DNA of 64,000 bases, taken from NCBI GenBank assembly GCA_021827705.1, contig JAKAUQ010000027.1, forward strand, positions 1 through 64,000, read 5' to 3'. The notes beneath the pieces were generated by a model. It was not told the DNA's origin and ran no database searches. It saw nothing but the letters and a program-made list of their open reading frames with translations. The DNA comes from Actinomycetes bacterium. GTDB lineage: Bacteria > Actinomycetota > Acidimicrobiia > Acidimicrobiales > RAAP-2. The position numbers and the translations under genes were made by a program. Shown in pieces: positions 1 to 7,621 of the stretch (the stretch's first letter is position 1; the number at the start of each line of letters is the position of its first letter).

Positions 1-660
1 GTCGCGCAGGGCGCGCAGCGTCGGACCCCTCCAGATCGGGTCGTGGGCCGGTGCCTCGAAGGTCAGGCCGTCGAGGTACTCGACGAGGCCCGCGCGATGC
101 GCGACGACGGCGCCGTGGTCCGTGGCCCGTGACACCCACGCCAGCACGAAGCCGCCGACGCTGCACAGGGCGTCGACCACCGACTGGAGGGCGGCGTCCT
201 CGTCGGCGGCGGCGGCGATGTTGCGGGTGACCTCGGCCAGCAGGCGCAGCATGCGCTCATCACTACGGCGCGCGGTGACGTCGGTGAAGGTGGTCACGAC
301 CCCCCGCACCTGACCGCTCTCGATGACGGGATACGAGTCGATCGAGAGCCAGCAGCGGGGGTGCTCGGCGAAGACGAAGCCCACCACGACGTTGCGGTAC
401 ACCTGCGAGGCGTCGAAGGTTCGAGCGACCGCGGGGTCGTCGAAGGTGAAGGGCACGCCAGTGTCGTCACGGGTGATGGCACGCACCGACAGCCCCAGGA
501 GCTGGTCCGGCGTGGTGTGCAGGAGGTTGGCGATCGCCTCGTTGCAGTCGCGCACGACGCCGCGCTCGTCGAAGTACGCAAAGCCGACGTGGGTGGCACC
601 CAAGTACTCGGTGAGGTAGCGCGCCGAGCGCATCGGGCTGGTGCCGTCGTCCACGCTCAT
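1..660 (-). CDS. PAS-GAF sensory protein (partial, C-terminus outside window)
   Basis: The gene runs off the left edge, so only the first 220 residues are visible. Residues about 10-130 read as a PAS domain followed by a PAC-like end (TTFTDVTARR, near residue 130). A GAF-like segment starts at LAEVTRNIAAAADEDAALQS and continues through VGGFVLAWVSRAT. The GAF segment resembles the one in the HD-GYP protein just upstream (AGPFALAWVGVADEG), so the two are probably related sensors. The output domain is not visible; by context it could be GGDEF, EAL, HD-GYP or a kinase. The ATG at 660 is the only good start: an in-frame stop lies about 45 bases upstream. A GAAGG sits very close to it, so the ribosome site is unusual. 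Confidence 0.75.
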   Translation of the reverse strand, partial: MSVDDGTSPMRSARYLTEYLGATHVGFAYFDERGVVRDCNEAIANLLHTTPDQLLGLSVRAITRDDTGVPFTFDDPAVARTFDASQVYRNVVVGFVFAEHPRCWLSIDSYPVIESGQVRGVVTTFTDVTARRSDERMLRLLAEVTRNIAAAADEDAALQSVVDALCSVGGFVLAWVSRATDHGAVVAHRAGLVEYLDGLTFEAPAHDPIWRGPTLRALRD

Positions 661-744
661 CCCTTCGCCCGACCCGTCCTCGCTGACGAGCGCCCCAACC
701 TAGCCGCCGCGACCGCACCCCAACAACCCGACACGTGTGCTCCT

Positions 745-2256
745 CTAGATCGAGACGATGCTCGATGCCGCGGCCTCCGGGAACACGAAGCCCTCGCCCA
801 AGACGGTGCGAGCCACCGCGACCACGTCGGCGTCAAAGAGCGTCCCCGCATTCGCCTCCACGAAGGCCAGCGCCTCCTCTTTGCCGACCACCGGGCGATA
901 GGGACGGTGGCTCGACATGGCCTCGATGACGTCGGCGACGGCGACGATCCGGGCGGGCAGCCCGATGCTGGCCGACGTCAACCCGGCCGGGTAGCCCGAG
1001 CCGTCGAGCCGCTCGTGGTGCTGGAGGGCGACCTCGGGAATCGGCCAGGGCAGCGAGGCCCGGGCCAGGATCTCGTGGCCGACCGACGAGTGCCGGCGCA
1101 CCATGCGCATCTCCAGGTCGCTGAGACGTCCGGGCTTGATGAGGATCTCCGAGGCCAGCGCGATCTTGCCGACATCGTGAACGTCGCCGGCCTGGCCGAT
1201 GAGCCGCACCAGGTCCGCGTCGAGGTCCAGGCGCGTCGAGAGGGCCGTCGCCAGCGCGCCCACGCGCACCTGGTGCCCCGCGGTGTAGGGATCGCGCGCC
1301 TCCGTGACCTGGGACAGCGCCGCCAGCGTCCCCTCCAGGGCGGTCGACAGGCGACGCACCGACTCGCCGTGGGCAATCATCCGCTCGGCCTCGTGGACGA
1401 TCCGCTCGAGTCCCGCGACCGTGAGCTCGTCAAAGGAGTTGGGATGGCGGTCGTAGACGGCGAGCACCGCGCGGCGCCCGCCTGGCCGGAACGGCAGCAC
1501 CGCCGCCGAGCGCAGGTCGTGGCGCGCGAACTGGTCGCGCCACTGGTGCACGATGGGCGACAGCGCCATGTCGTTGACCACGACCGGGTGACCGCTGCGC
1601 AGCGCGATGCCCGCGGGGCCCAGACCGTTGGGCGACGCACTCGACCACGACACCATGTTCGGCCCGACGAATCCGGTGACGCCAGCGGCCTCGACGATGT
1701 CGACCCGGCGCTCGGGACCTTCGTCGGCCACCCCGACCCACGCCAGGGCGAAGGGCCCGGCCTCCACCAGCGTGCGGCACACGTGGGCGAAGGTCTCGGC
1801 CTCGCTCGTGGGGTGCGCGGGGCGATCGGTGACGGCCAGCAGGAGGTCGACCAGCTGGGTGCGGTGCACGCGCTCTCCGGCGTCGAGGTACGCGAGCAGC
1901 ACCCCCGTGCAGTGGCCGTGCTCGACAATCGGGTAGGCGTTCACCGTGTACCAGCGCCGCTCGCCCGCGGGCGTCAAGAGCCCCTGCACCTCGCCGTAGA
2001 CCGGGTCCAGGGTGTCGAGGGCGACCGTGAAGGGGAGCTCGTCGCGCCTGTAGGGCGTGCCGTCCTGGTGAACCGGGTCCCAGGTGAGCCGCGTGGGGTC
2101 GTCGCTCATGAGGTCCTCGCGCGAGCACCCAAAGACGCGCTCGGCGCGGTCGTTCAGGTCGAGGACGTGACCGGTCGCGTCGCGCAGCATGAACGCCGTC
2201 GCCGTCGCCTCCAGGAAGTCGCACGCCGTGAGCGCGTCCGCGAGCGTCATGGGCAC
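745..2256 (-). CDS. PAS-GAF-HD-GYP protein, probable c-di-GMP phosphodiesterase
   Basis: 503 residues. A PAS domain (about 10-130; RDATGHVLDLNDRAERVFG) is followed by a GAF domain (about 140-300; GPFALAWVGVADEG) and an HD-GYP domain (about 315-490). The HD-GYP residues are intact: RDPYTAGHQVRV, the metal-binding VHDVGKI, then HHERLDGSGYP and ADVIEAMSSHRPYR. The family hydrolyses cyclic di-GMP, so activity is likely and would be tuned by the sensory domains. No transmembrane segment is seen, so it should be cytoplasmic. It may be cotranscribed with the PAS-GAF gene 84 bases downstream. The start could be GTG 2256 or the ATG two codons later; neither has a clear ribosome site. Confidence 0.88.
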   Translation of the reverse strand: MPMTLADALTACDFLEATATAFMLRDATGHVLDLNDRAERVFGCSREDLMSDDPTRLTWDPVHQDGTPYRRDELPFTVALDTLDPVYGEVQGLLTPAGERRWYTVNAYPIVEHGHCTGVLLAYLDAGERVHRTQLVDLLLAVTDRPAHPTSEAETFAHVCRTLVEAGPFALAWVGVADEGPERRVDIVEAAGVTGFVGPNMVSWSSASPNGLGPAGIALRSGHPVVVNDMALSPIVHQWRDQFARHDLRSAAVLPFRPGGRRAVLAVYDRHPNSFDELTVAGLERIVHEAERMIAHGESVRRLSTALEGTLAALSQVTEARDPYTAGHQVRVGALATALSTRLDLDADLVRLIGQAGDVHDVGKIALASEILIKPGRLSDLEMRMVRRHSSVGHEILARASLPWPIPEVALQHHERLDGSGYPAGLTSASIGLPARIVAVADVIEAMSSHRPYRPVVGKEEALAFVEANAGTLFDADVVAVARTVLGEGFVFPEAAASSIVSI

Positions 2257-2290
2257 GTCTGGTCCACTTGTGCCTACCCCCTTGTCGGGG

Positions 2291-3853
2291 TCAGCCTACT
2301 GAAGGCTCAACGTCACTTGTAAAGGTTATTCGAGGGTTTTCGCCGGTTATGCCGCCGGATCGGTCCTGATCAAAACGGTGGCGCAACGCGTTTCCCAACG
2401 GTGTGGCAACCAGGATCAGCCCCCACGGGACGAGGACGATCTGCCACAGCCAGGTCGGCCACGCGTGATGCGACAGGGCGTCGACCACCGGCAGGTGGAC
2501 GAAGGCCACAGCCGCCCCCACCACCCACAGCCACCACCACCAGCGCAGACGGCGCGACAGGGTGCCCACCACCACGGCCCCCGTCGCCGCCAGCGTCAGG
2601 TACGTCGGGCCCCAGACCCGCAGATGGATGTCCCAGATGGTGGAGTTCGTCTGGAAGCCCGCCGGCAGCGGGTCGAGGGCCATCCACAGGGTCAGCCACC
2701 AGAACGCCACCGCGGGGCGCCAGCGCTCGCGCTGGGCCTCGACGAGGAGGATCAGGGTGGCCAGTGCCGCGAAGTAGTAGCTCCACAGGTTGACCTCGAA
2801 GACCAGGCGCAGTCCGAGCAGCACGCCGACGAGCGAGAGCAGCGTCGTCGACTCGTAGAGGCGGTCACCCAGCCGGCGATGGGCCAGTGCGACGACGGCC
2901 ACCCCGGCCAGGACCGGGGCCACTCGCGACAGCGCGAAGAGGGAGGCCCCGCGCTGGGTCAGCTCCCACACCACGGTGCCGCCGTACGAGCGGGTGAAGC
3001 CCGAGCCGATCACGATCGCCCGCGCAGCTCGACCGGACGTCGCCACGAGGAAGGGCAGGTCGACGGCGGCCACGGCCGCGGCCAGGCCCGCCACGTAGCG
3101 CCACCACGCCGGCCGCGGCACCAGGACCAGGAAGGGGACGGCGACGAGCAGCGCGAACTGGTGAGTCGTCACGGCGAGTCCCAGGGCCACCCCGGCCCAC
3201 CCCCACCGGCGGCGCAGGGCCGCCGCCACGCCCGCCAGGGTCAGGGCCAGGGCCAGGAGGTCCTGGGGATGGTAGAACTCGAGCAGGCAGCCCAGGACCG
3301 GGGCGGCCAGGGCCACCAGCGCCAGCGTCCCCAGGTGGCGCCCGCGCAGGGGGCGACCGCTCGCCCGCCACGTGAGCACCACCGCGACGAGCAGGAGGGC
3401 GGCGCTGACGTAGCCCACCTGCAGCGTGGTCAGGGCCGAGCTCGAGCGCACCGACCACGCGAAGATGGCGTGGTAGGCATGGGCGCAGTGGGGCCCGAGG
3501 GCCGCCGCACTCGGGAAGGCGGTGGCGTGCCCGATGCGAAAGAGCGCTACCAGCAGGCCCGAGACGACCGGGTAGAAGGGCGTGATGCTGGTGTAGGGCT
3601 GGGCGATCCCGGGCAGGTGGAGGGAGCGGTAGGCCGGCGGCGGGTACGCGCAGGCCAGGTGGCCGTGGGCGATCGCCCAGGTCGAGTACACCGAGACGGC
3701 CGCATCGCCCTCGCCGATGCCCCCGAGCAGGCGGATGACCGCCACGTACAGCCCGATCGCGCCGAGGCTGGCCGCCAGGATCCACGCGGGCCGCAGACTC
3801 ATGCGAGTTTCTGGCTCCGGTCGCGGTGGGACGACCTCGGGGGCAGCCGTCAT
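2291..3853 (-). CDS. Polytopic membrane protein, GT87/DUF2029-like
   Basis: 520 residues with about 10-12 hydrophobic segments beginning near residue 25 (ILAASLGAIGLYVAVIRLL). An extracytoplasmic-type loop follows TM1 with the acidic pair GEGDAAVSVYSTW. A loop with LEFYHPQD lies near residue 200. This layout is that of GT-C type, polyprenyl-phosphate-dependent mannosyltransferase-like proteins (GT87/DUF2029), which add sugars to lipids or proteins outside the membrane. The glycosyltransferase role is inference from topology and the acidic motif only. ATG 3853 directly abuts the stop codon of the upstream gene, so it is the last gene of the GGDEF-EAL operon. It could alternatively be an uncharacterised membrane component for surface polysaccharide. 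Confidence 0.6.
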   Translation of the reverse strand: MTAAPEVVPPRPEPETRMSLRPAWILAASLGAIGLYVAVIRLLGGIGEGDAAVSVYSTWAIAHGHLACAYPPPAYRSLHLPGIAQPYTSITPFYPVVSGLLVALFRIGHATAFPSAAALGPHCAHAYHAIFAWSVRSSSALTTLQVGYVSAALLLVAVVLTWRASGRPLRGRHLGTLALVALAAPVLGCLLEFYHPQDLLALALTLAGVAAALRRRWGWAGVALGLAVTTHQFALLVAVPFLVLVPRPAWWRYVAGLAAAVAAVDLPFLVATSGRAARAIVIGSGFTRSYGGTVVWELTQRGASLFALSRVAPVLAGVAVVALAHRRLGDRLYESTTLLSLVGVLLGLRLVFEVNLWSYYFAALATLILLVEAQRERWRPAVAFWWLTLWMALDPLPAGFQTNSTIWDIHLRVWGPTYLTLAATGAVVVGTLSRRLRWWWWLWVVGAAVAFVHLPVVDALSHHAWPTWLWQIVLVPWGLILVATPLGNALRHRFDQDRSGGITGENPRITFTSDVEPSVG

Positions 3854-4441
3854 CTACCCGAGACGGAAGGTCATGGGATAGCGGTTCAGCGCGTCGAGCG
3901 CGGCCCGCGCGGCAGCCACGACGTCGTCACTCGCCAGGGCCACGCCGAAGCGCTCCTGGCCGTCGGCCGTCGAGCGCATCGTGACCAGCACCGGCCAGCT
4001 GCGCAGCGCCGGCACCGTCGTCGCACCGGCCAGGCGGAAGGGTATGTCGTAGCCGAGGTCGCGCAATGCGAGCAGCGTCGCCTCAGCGCCACCGATCAGG
4101 GGCCCGCTCGACGAGTGGCCGATGCCGACGCGTCCCCGGTGAGTTAGCTCCACCTCGCAGGAGCCGGCCGCGACGTCGTAGTCCGCACGCACGAGGATCA
4201 CGCGCGCTTCGCCTACGACCACCGGTGAGGCCTCGGCGGCCTGCTCGACGACGACGGTGATGTCGGGGTAGTAGAGGCTGGCAACCTGGAGGGCCGCCTG
4301 GGTCGTCTTGTCGGGATGGGGGCCCACGACGAGCAGTGTGACGCGGCCTCCCGCCGTGACGTCGTGCTCGATGGCCACGTTGAGCACGCCGGGCAGGCTC
4401 CGCAGCTCGAGCTCGAAGTCCTCGTCGATCCGCGCGGTCAC
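3854..4441 (-). CDS. Uncharacterised two-domain protein (LPGV domain plus LeuA-like regulatory domain)
   Basis: 195 residues. The N-terminal half begins DFELELRSLPGVLNVAIEHD and looks like a small ACT/ferredoxin-like alpha-beta domain. The C-terminal half (HRGRVGIGHSSSGPLIGGAE; closing AARAALDALNR) recalls the repeat fold of the LeuA regulatory domain. Similar two-part proteins of unknown function occur in other Gram-positive bacteria; this is from memory, not from a search. The GTG start at 4441 overlaps the stop of the upstream GGDEF gene by 4 bases, so the two are translationally coupled. That coupling suggests a part in c-di-GMP signalling, perhaps as a ligand sensor. I cannot assign a biochemical function. 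Confidence 0.6.
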   Translation of the reverse strand: MTARIDEDFELELRSLPGVLNVAIEHDVTAGGRVTLLVVGPHPDKTTQAALQVASLYYPDITVVVEQAAEASPVVVGEARVILVRADYDVAAGSCEVELTHRGRVGIGHSSSGPLIGGAEATLLALRDLGYDIPFRLAGATTVPALRSWPVLVTMRSTADGQERFGVALASDDVVAAARAALDALNRYPMTFRLG

Positions 4442-5247
4442 GACTGCCTCTCCCTCTTCTTCTCGTAGAGCCGGTGGTCAGCGATACGGTAGAGCTCCTC
4501 GGGATCCGTCGAATCCGTGGGCGAGTTCGCCCAGCCCACCGTGAAGTCCAGCTCGTCGGTCGCGGCCTTGACCTGGACGCGCAGGCGATCGAGGAACCCG
4601 CTGGCCTCGACCCCTTCGGCACTGGCCAGGATCACGCCAAACTCATCACCTCCCAGACGCGCGGCGGTGTCGCCGCTGCGAACGCTGCGCCGCAGGGCGA
4701 AGGCGAACTGGCGAAGCAGGCTGTCACCGTAGGCGTGGCCCGCTCGATCGTTGAGGGCCTTGAAGTCGTCGAGGTCGATCACCACCAGCGTGAAGGCCCA
4801 GCCGTAGCGGGCGCTGCGAGCCGAGGCCACGTCGAGGGCGTGGTCGAACGTTCGTCGGTTGTCGACTCCCGTCAGGGGGTCGTGGCCAGCGTTGAAACGT
4901 GCCAGGTGCAGCGAGAGCGCGAGCTGGGACGCCGTGCGCACCGCGTCACACTCGTGTTCGGGAACCACGGCGGGCTCACAGAGCACCCCGGGCGTCTCGG
5001 TCAGCTGGGCGACCAGGGCGGGTGGCACCGGGCGCCCGCCGAGGCGGAAGCTCTGGGTACCAAAGGACTCGTGGGTCAAAACGACCACGGCGTCGCTGAG
5101 GTGGTAGCGCTCGGCCAGGCGCGCCAGCAGGCTGTAGATGAATCCCAGCCCGAGCTCGCCGTCCACCAGCTCGGCCACCATCGTCTCGAAGAGCCACGAT
5201 TCGGTAGCCTCGCTGGAGGTCGAGGAGGCCGAGCTGTGGAGGCTCAC
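4438..5247 (-). CDS. GGDEF diguanylate cyclase
   Basis: 269 residues from GTG 5247, chosen because it overlaps the upstream stop codon by 4 bases (GTGA); a longer reading would run 132 bases further into the upstream gene. Residues about 1-120 are a helical or sensory region without a recognised domain. The GGDEF domain begins at HDPLTGVDNRRTFDHAL, and the active-site motif RLGGDEFGVILA is intact, as is the metal-binding VVIDLDDFKALND. The family makes c-di-GMP from two GTP. No inhibitory RxxD site is seen five residues before GGDEF (the preceding stretch is SGDTAA), so product inhibition by that route is unlikely. It is the second gene of the operon starting at 7532. Confidence 0.88.
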   Translation of the reverse strand: MSLHSSASSTSSEATESWLFETMVAELVDGELGLGFIYSLLARLAERYHLSDAVVVLTHESFGTQSFRLGGRPVPPALVAQLTETPGVLCEPAVVPEHECDAVRTASQLALSLHLARFNAGHDPLTGVDNRRTFDHALDVASARSARYGWAFTLVVIDLDDFKALNDRAGHAYGDSLLRQFAFALRRSVRSGDTAARLGGDEFGVILASAEGVEASGFLDRLRVQVKAATDELDFTVGWANSPTDSTDPEELYRIADHRLYEKKRERQS

Positions 5248-7532
5248 CACTCGAGCACATCCCGGCGAGCCGACGAGGTCGGCACGGCGATCCCGGGAGC
5301 TGCTCCCACGCTGAGCATCTCCCGCAGATCGCCCGAAGCAACCGGCATCGAGATCAAGAAGCCCTGACCGCGGTGGCACCCCAACTCGAGCAGGCTCTCG
5401 ACGATCACGGTGGACTCCACGCCCTCGGCGATGATCTCCTTGCCCAGGGCCTTGCCCAGACGGATGATGGCGTCCACGATCGCCCGGTCGAAGGGGTCAC
5501 GGGCAATGCCGCGCACGAAGCTCATGTCGAGCTTCAGCAGGTCGACGGGCAGGTTCTTGAGCTCGGACATGGAGGCGAAACCCGTTCCGAAGTCGTCGAG
5601 GGCGATCTCCAGCCCGAGCTCGCGGAACCCGCGCAGGATGCGGGCGGTCTGCTCGGGGTCGTCGACGACCGCGTACTCGGTCAACTCGATGCAGATACGC
5701 GAGCCCGGCACGCCGTAGCGGTCCAGGGATCGCTCGACGAAGCTGACCAGGTCGCCGAGCCGAAAGTCCGCGGGCGACATGTTGACGCGAACCTTGAAGT
5801 CGAGGCTCGGGTACTCGTGCTGCCAGACGCTCAACTGACGACACGCCTCGGAGAAGACCCAGCGACCCAGGCTCGTCACCAGGCCCGTCTCCTCGGCCAC
5901 GGTGATGAACTCCGAGGCGGCCAGCAGACCCCTGCTGGGGTGCTGCCAGCGCACGAGCGACTCCACGGCCAGCAGGCGGCCCGATGTCAGATCGATCTCG
6001 GGCTGGAAGTACAGGCGCAGCCCGTTGCCGTCGATGGCCTCGCGCAGCTGCAGCTCCATCTCGGAGCGCGCGTCGACCCGCTCGCGCAGCTCACGGTCGA
6101 AGACGACCGCCCGATTGCGTCCCCGCGACTTGGCGTGGTACATGGCCAGGTCCGCACGGCTGAGCAGCTCGGTGGGGGCGACCGTGGTCTGAGCCAGCGC
6201 GATGCCGATGCTCGCGGTGTGGTTCATCACCTGCCCGGCGATCTCGACGGGCTGGGCGATGACCTCGAGCATCCGGTAGGCGCTGGCCATCGCCTCCATC
6301 TCGGTGCGGGCGCGATCCACCAGGAACACGAACTCGTCGCCACCGAGGCGCGCCACGAAGTCCCCCGTGCGCACCGAGGTGCGCAGGCGGTCGGCCATCA
6401 CCACGAGCAGGCGATCGCCGTTGGCGTGGCCGAGGAAGTCGTTCATGACCTTGAAGCGGTCCAGATCGATGACCATCACCGCGGTGTCGCGCCGCGCCGC
6501 GATCCGGGCGCGCAGCTCCTCGAGCAGGGCCCGCCGGTTGGCCAGCCCGGTGAGCTCGTCGTGGTTGGCGTTGAAGATGATGCGCTCTTCGGCATCGATG
6601 CGCGACTGCATCTGGACCAGCAGGGAGGCCACGGCCTGCAGCGCGTTGATCTCGGCCGGGATCCAGTTGTGCCGGTTGAAGTGGATGAAGCCCAGCACGC
6701 CCCACGTGGTCTCGCCGACCAGCAGCGGCACGGCGGCACCGGCGGCGGGCGTCGCCCCGGTCGTGCCACTGATGTGCTCCTTGTACTCGTCTTCGACGTC
6801 GTCGGCCTTACCCGTCAGATAGGGACCCTTGAGATCGCGGGTCGCCGCGAATATCGGGTCCGCGTCAAAGGGGACCTCCCCGAGCGGGTCGGGGTCGGGG
6901 ACGTTCTCGCGCAGGGGCCACTCCGCCACCATGATGCTGAGACCGCGCACCAGATCGTTGCGGCGCATCAGGGCGACGTCACTGTGCAGAAACTCTCCGA
7001 GCTCGCGAATCGTCCACTGCAGGTCAGATATCCGGGTCGCCGAGGTCGCCGACATGAGCCGCTCGGCCACGCGGGCGACGAGCTCGTCGAGACGCTGCTG
7101 GTGCGTCAGCACCGTCTCGCGCTGCGCCAGGGTCGCGATGCGGCTGAGCAGCCCCGCGAAGGCGCGCACCACCGAGCGCTCGCGCTTCGACCAGGTCTTG
7201 CCCTGACGAGCGACCAGCAGCATCCCGACGACGCTCTCGCGCTCGTCGCGGATCACCTCGACGAGCCCACCCCACTCGATCCCGAGCACCGTCGCCGAGA
7301 CCGAGGCCACGGCGCGATCGGCCTGGAGGGCCGCCTGGACCTTGGCGGACAGAGCCGCTAGGGCCCCGGTGGCCTCCGGCGTGGTGAAGGGCTCGAACTC
7401 CGAAATGTGCTCATCGTTGGCGGCGACAACGGCGACGATCTGGGTCCCCGCGATGACGTGAACCAGTGAGTCGACAATCAGCCGCATCTCGTCGTGCGAC
7501 TGCGCCGTGGGCGACACGGTGGCTTCGACCAT
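5244..7532 (-). CDS. GAF-GGDEF-EAL dual c-di-GMP enzyme
   Basis: 762 residues. A GAF-like sensory region (about 30-320) is followed by GGDEF (about 330-490; ARLGGDEFVFLV) and EAL (about 510-750). EAL residues appear intact: AVESLVRW (ExLxR form), RVNMSPADF, ELTEYAVVDD, LDDFGTGFASM, KLDMSFV, AEGVES and the glutamine of GQGFLIS. Both catalytic halves therefore look competent, which fits a bifunctional cyclase/phosphodiesterase. I chose ATG 7532 because GGGAAAGG precedes it; a TTG 30 bases upstream is less likely. It leads a four-gene operon with overlapping or abutting genes (GGDEF enzyme, LPGV protein, membrane protein). No transmembrane segment is seen. Confidence 0.88.
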   Translation of the reverse strand: MVEATVSPTAQSHDEMRLIVDSLVHVIAGTQIVAVVAANDEHISEFEPFTTPEATGALAALSAKVQAALQADRAVASVSATVLGIEWGGLVEVIRDERESVVGMLLVARQGKTWSKRERSVVRAFAGLLSRIATLAQRETVLTHQQRLDELVARVAERLMSATSATRISDLQWTIRELGEFLHSDVALMRRNDLVRGLSIMVAEWPLRENVPDPDPLGEVPFDADPIFAATRDLKGPYLTGKADDVEDEYKEHISGTTGATPAAGAAVPLLVGETTWGVLGFIHFNRHNWIPAEINALQAVASLLVQMQSRIDAEERIIFNANHDELTGLANRRALLEELRARIAARRDTAVMVIDLDRFKVMNDFLGHANGDRLLVVMADRLRTSVRTGDFVARLGGDEFVFLVDRARTEMEAMASAYRMLEVIAQPVEIAGQVMNHTASIGIALAQTTVAPTELLSRADLAMYHAKSRGRNRAVVFDRELRERVDARSEMELQLREAIDGNGLRLYFQPEIDLTSGRLLAVESLVRWQHPSRGLLAASEFITVAEETGLVTSLGRWVFSEACRQLSVWQHEYPSLDFKVRVNMSPADFRLGDLVSFVERSLDRYGVPGSRICIELTEYAVVDDPEQTARILRGFRELGLEIALDDFGTGFASMSELKNLPVDLLKLDMSFVRGIARDPFDRAIVDAIIRLGKALGKEIIAEGVESTVIVESLLELGCHRGQGFLISMPVASGDLREMLSVGAAPGIAVPTSSARRDVLEW

Positions 7533-7579
7533 CAGGGCAGGCCTTTCCCGTCGGCGACTCAACGCCGTTACGTCTCGCC

Positions 7580-7609
7580 ATCGTAGAGCCCGAGAAGAAA
7601 ATTCGGCAA
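7580..7609 (-). promoter_or_regulatory. Candidate sigma70-type promoter of the GGDEF-EAL operon
   Basis: On the minus strand TTGCCG (7609-7604) and TACGAT (7585-7580) are separated by 18 bases. The predicted transcript would start about 40 bases before ATG 7532 and would include its GGGAAAGG ribosome site. Pattern match only. Confidence 0.4.
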
Positions 7610-7621
7610 GTTGTCGTTTCG

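Noticed and set aside
361-2322. Long open frame on the plus strand through the PAS-GAF and HD-GYP genes
   Set aside because: It is a GC-rich antisense shadow rich in Arg, His and Gly, with no domain, while the minus strand has clear PAS, GAF and HD-GYP motifs.
5373-7361. 662-codon open frame antisense to the GGDEF-EAL gene
   Set aside because: Low-complexity composition with no family pattern; the minus-strand protein is unambiguous.
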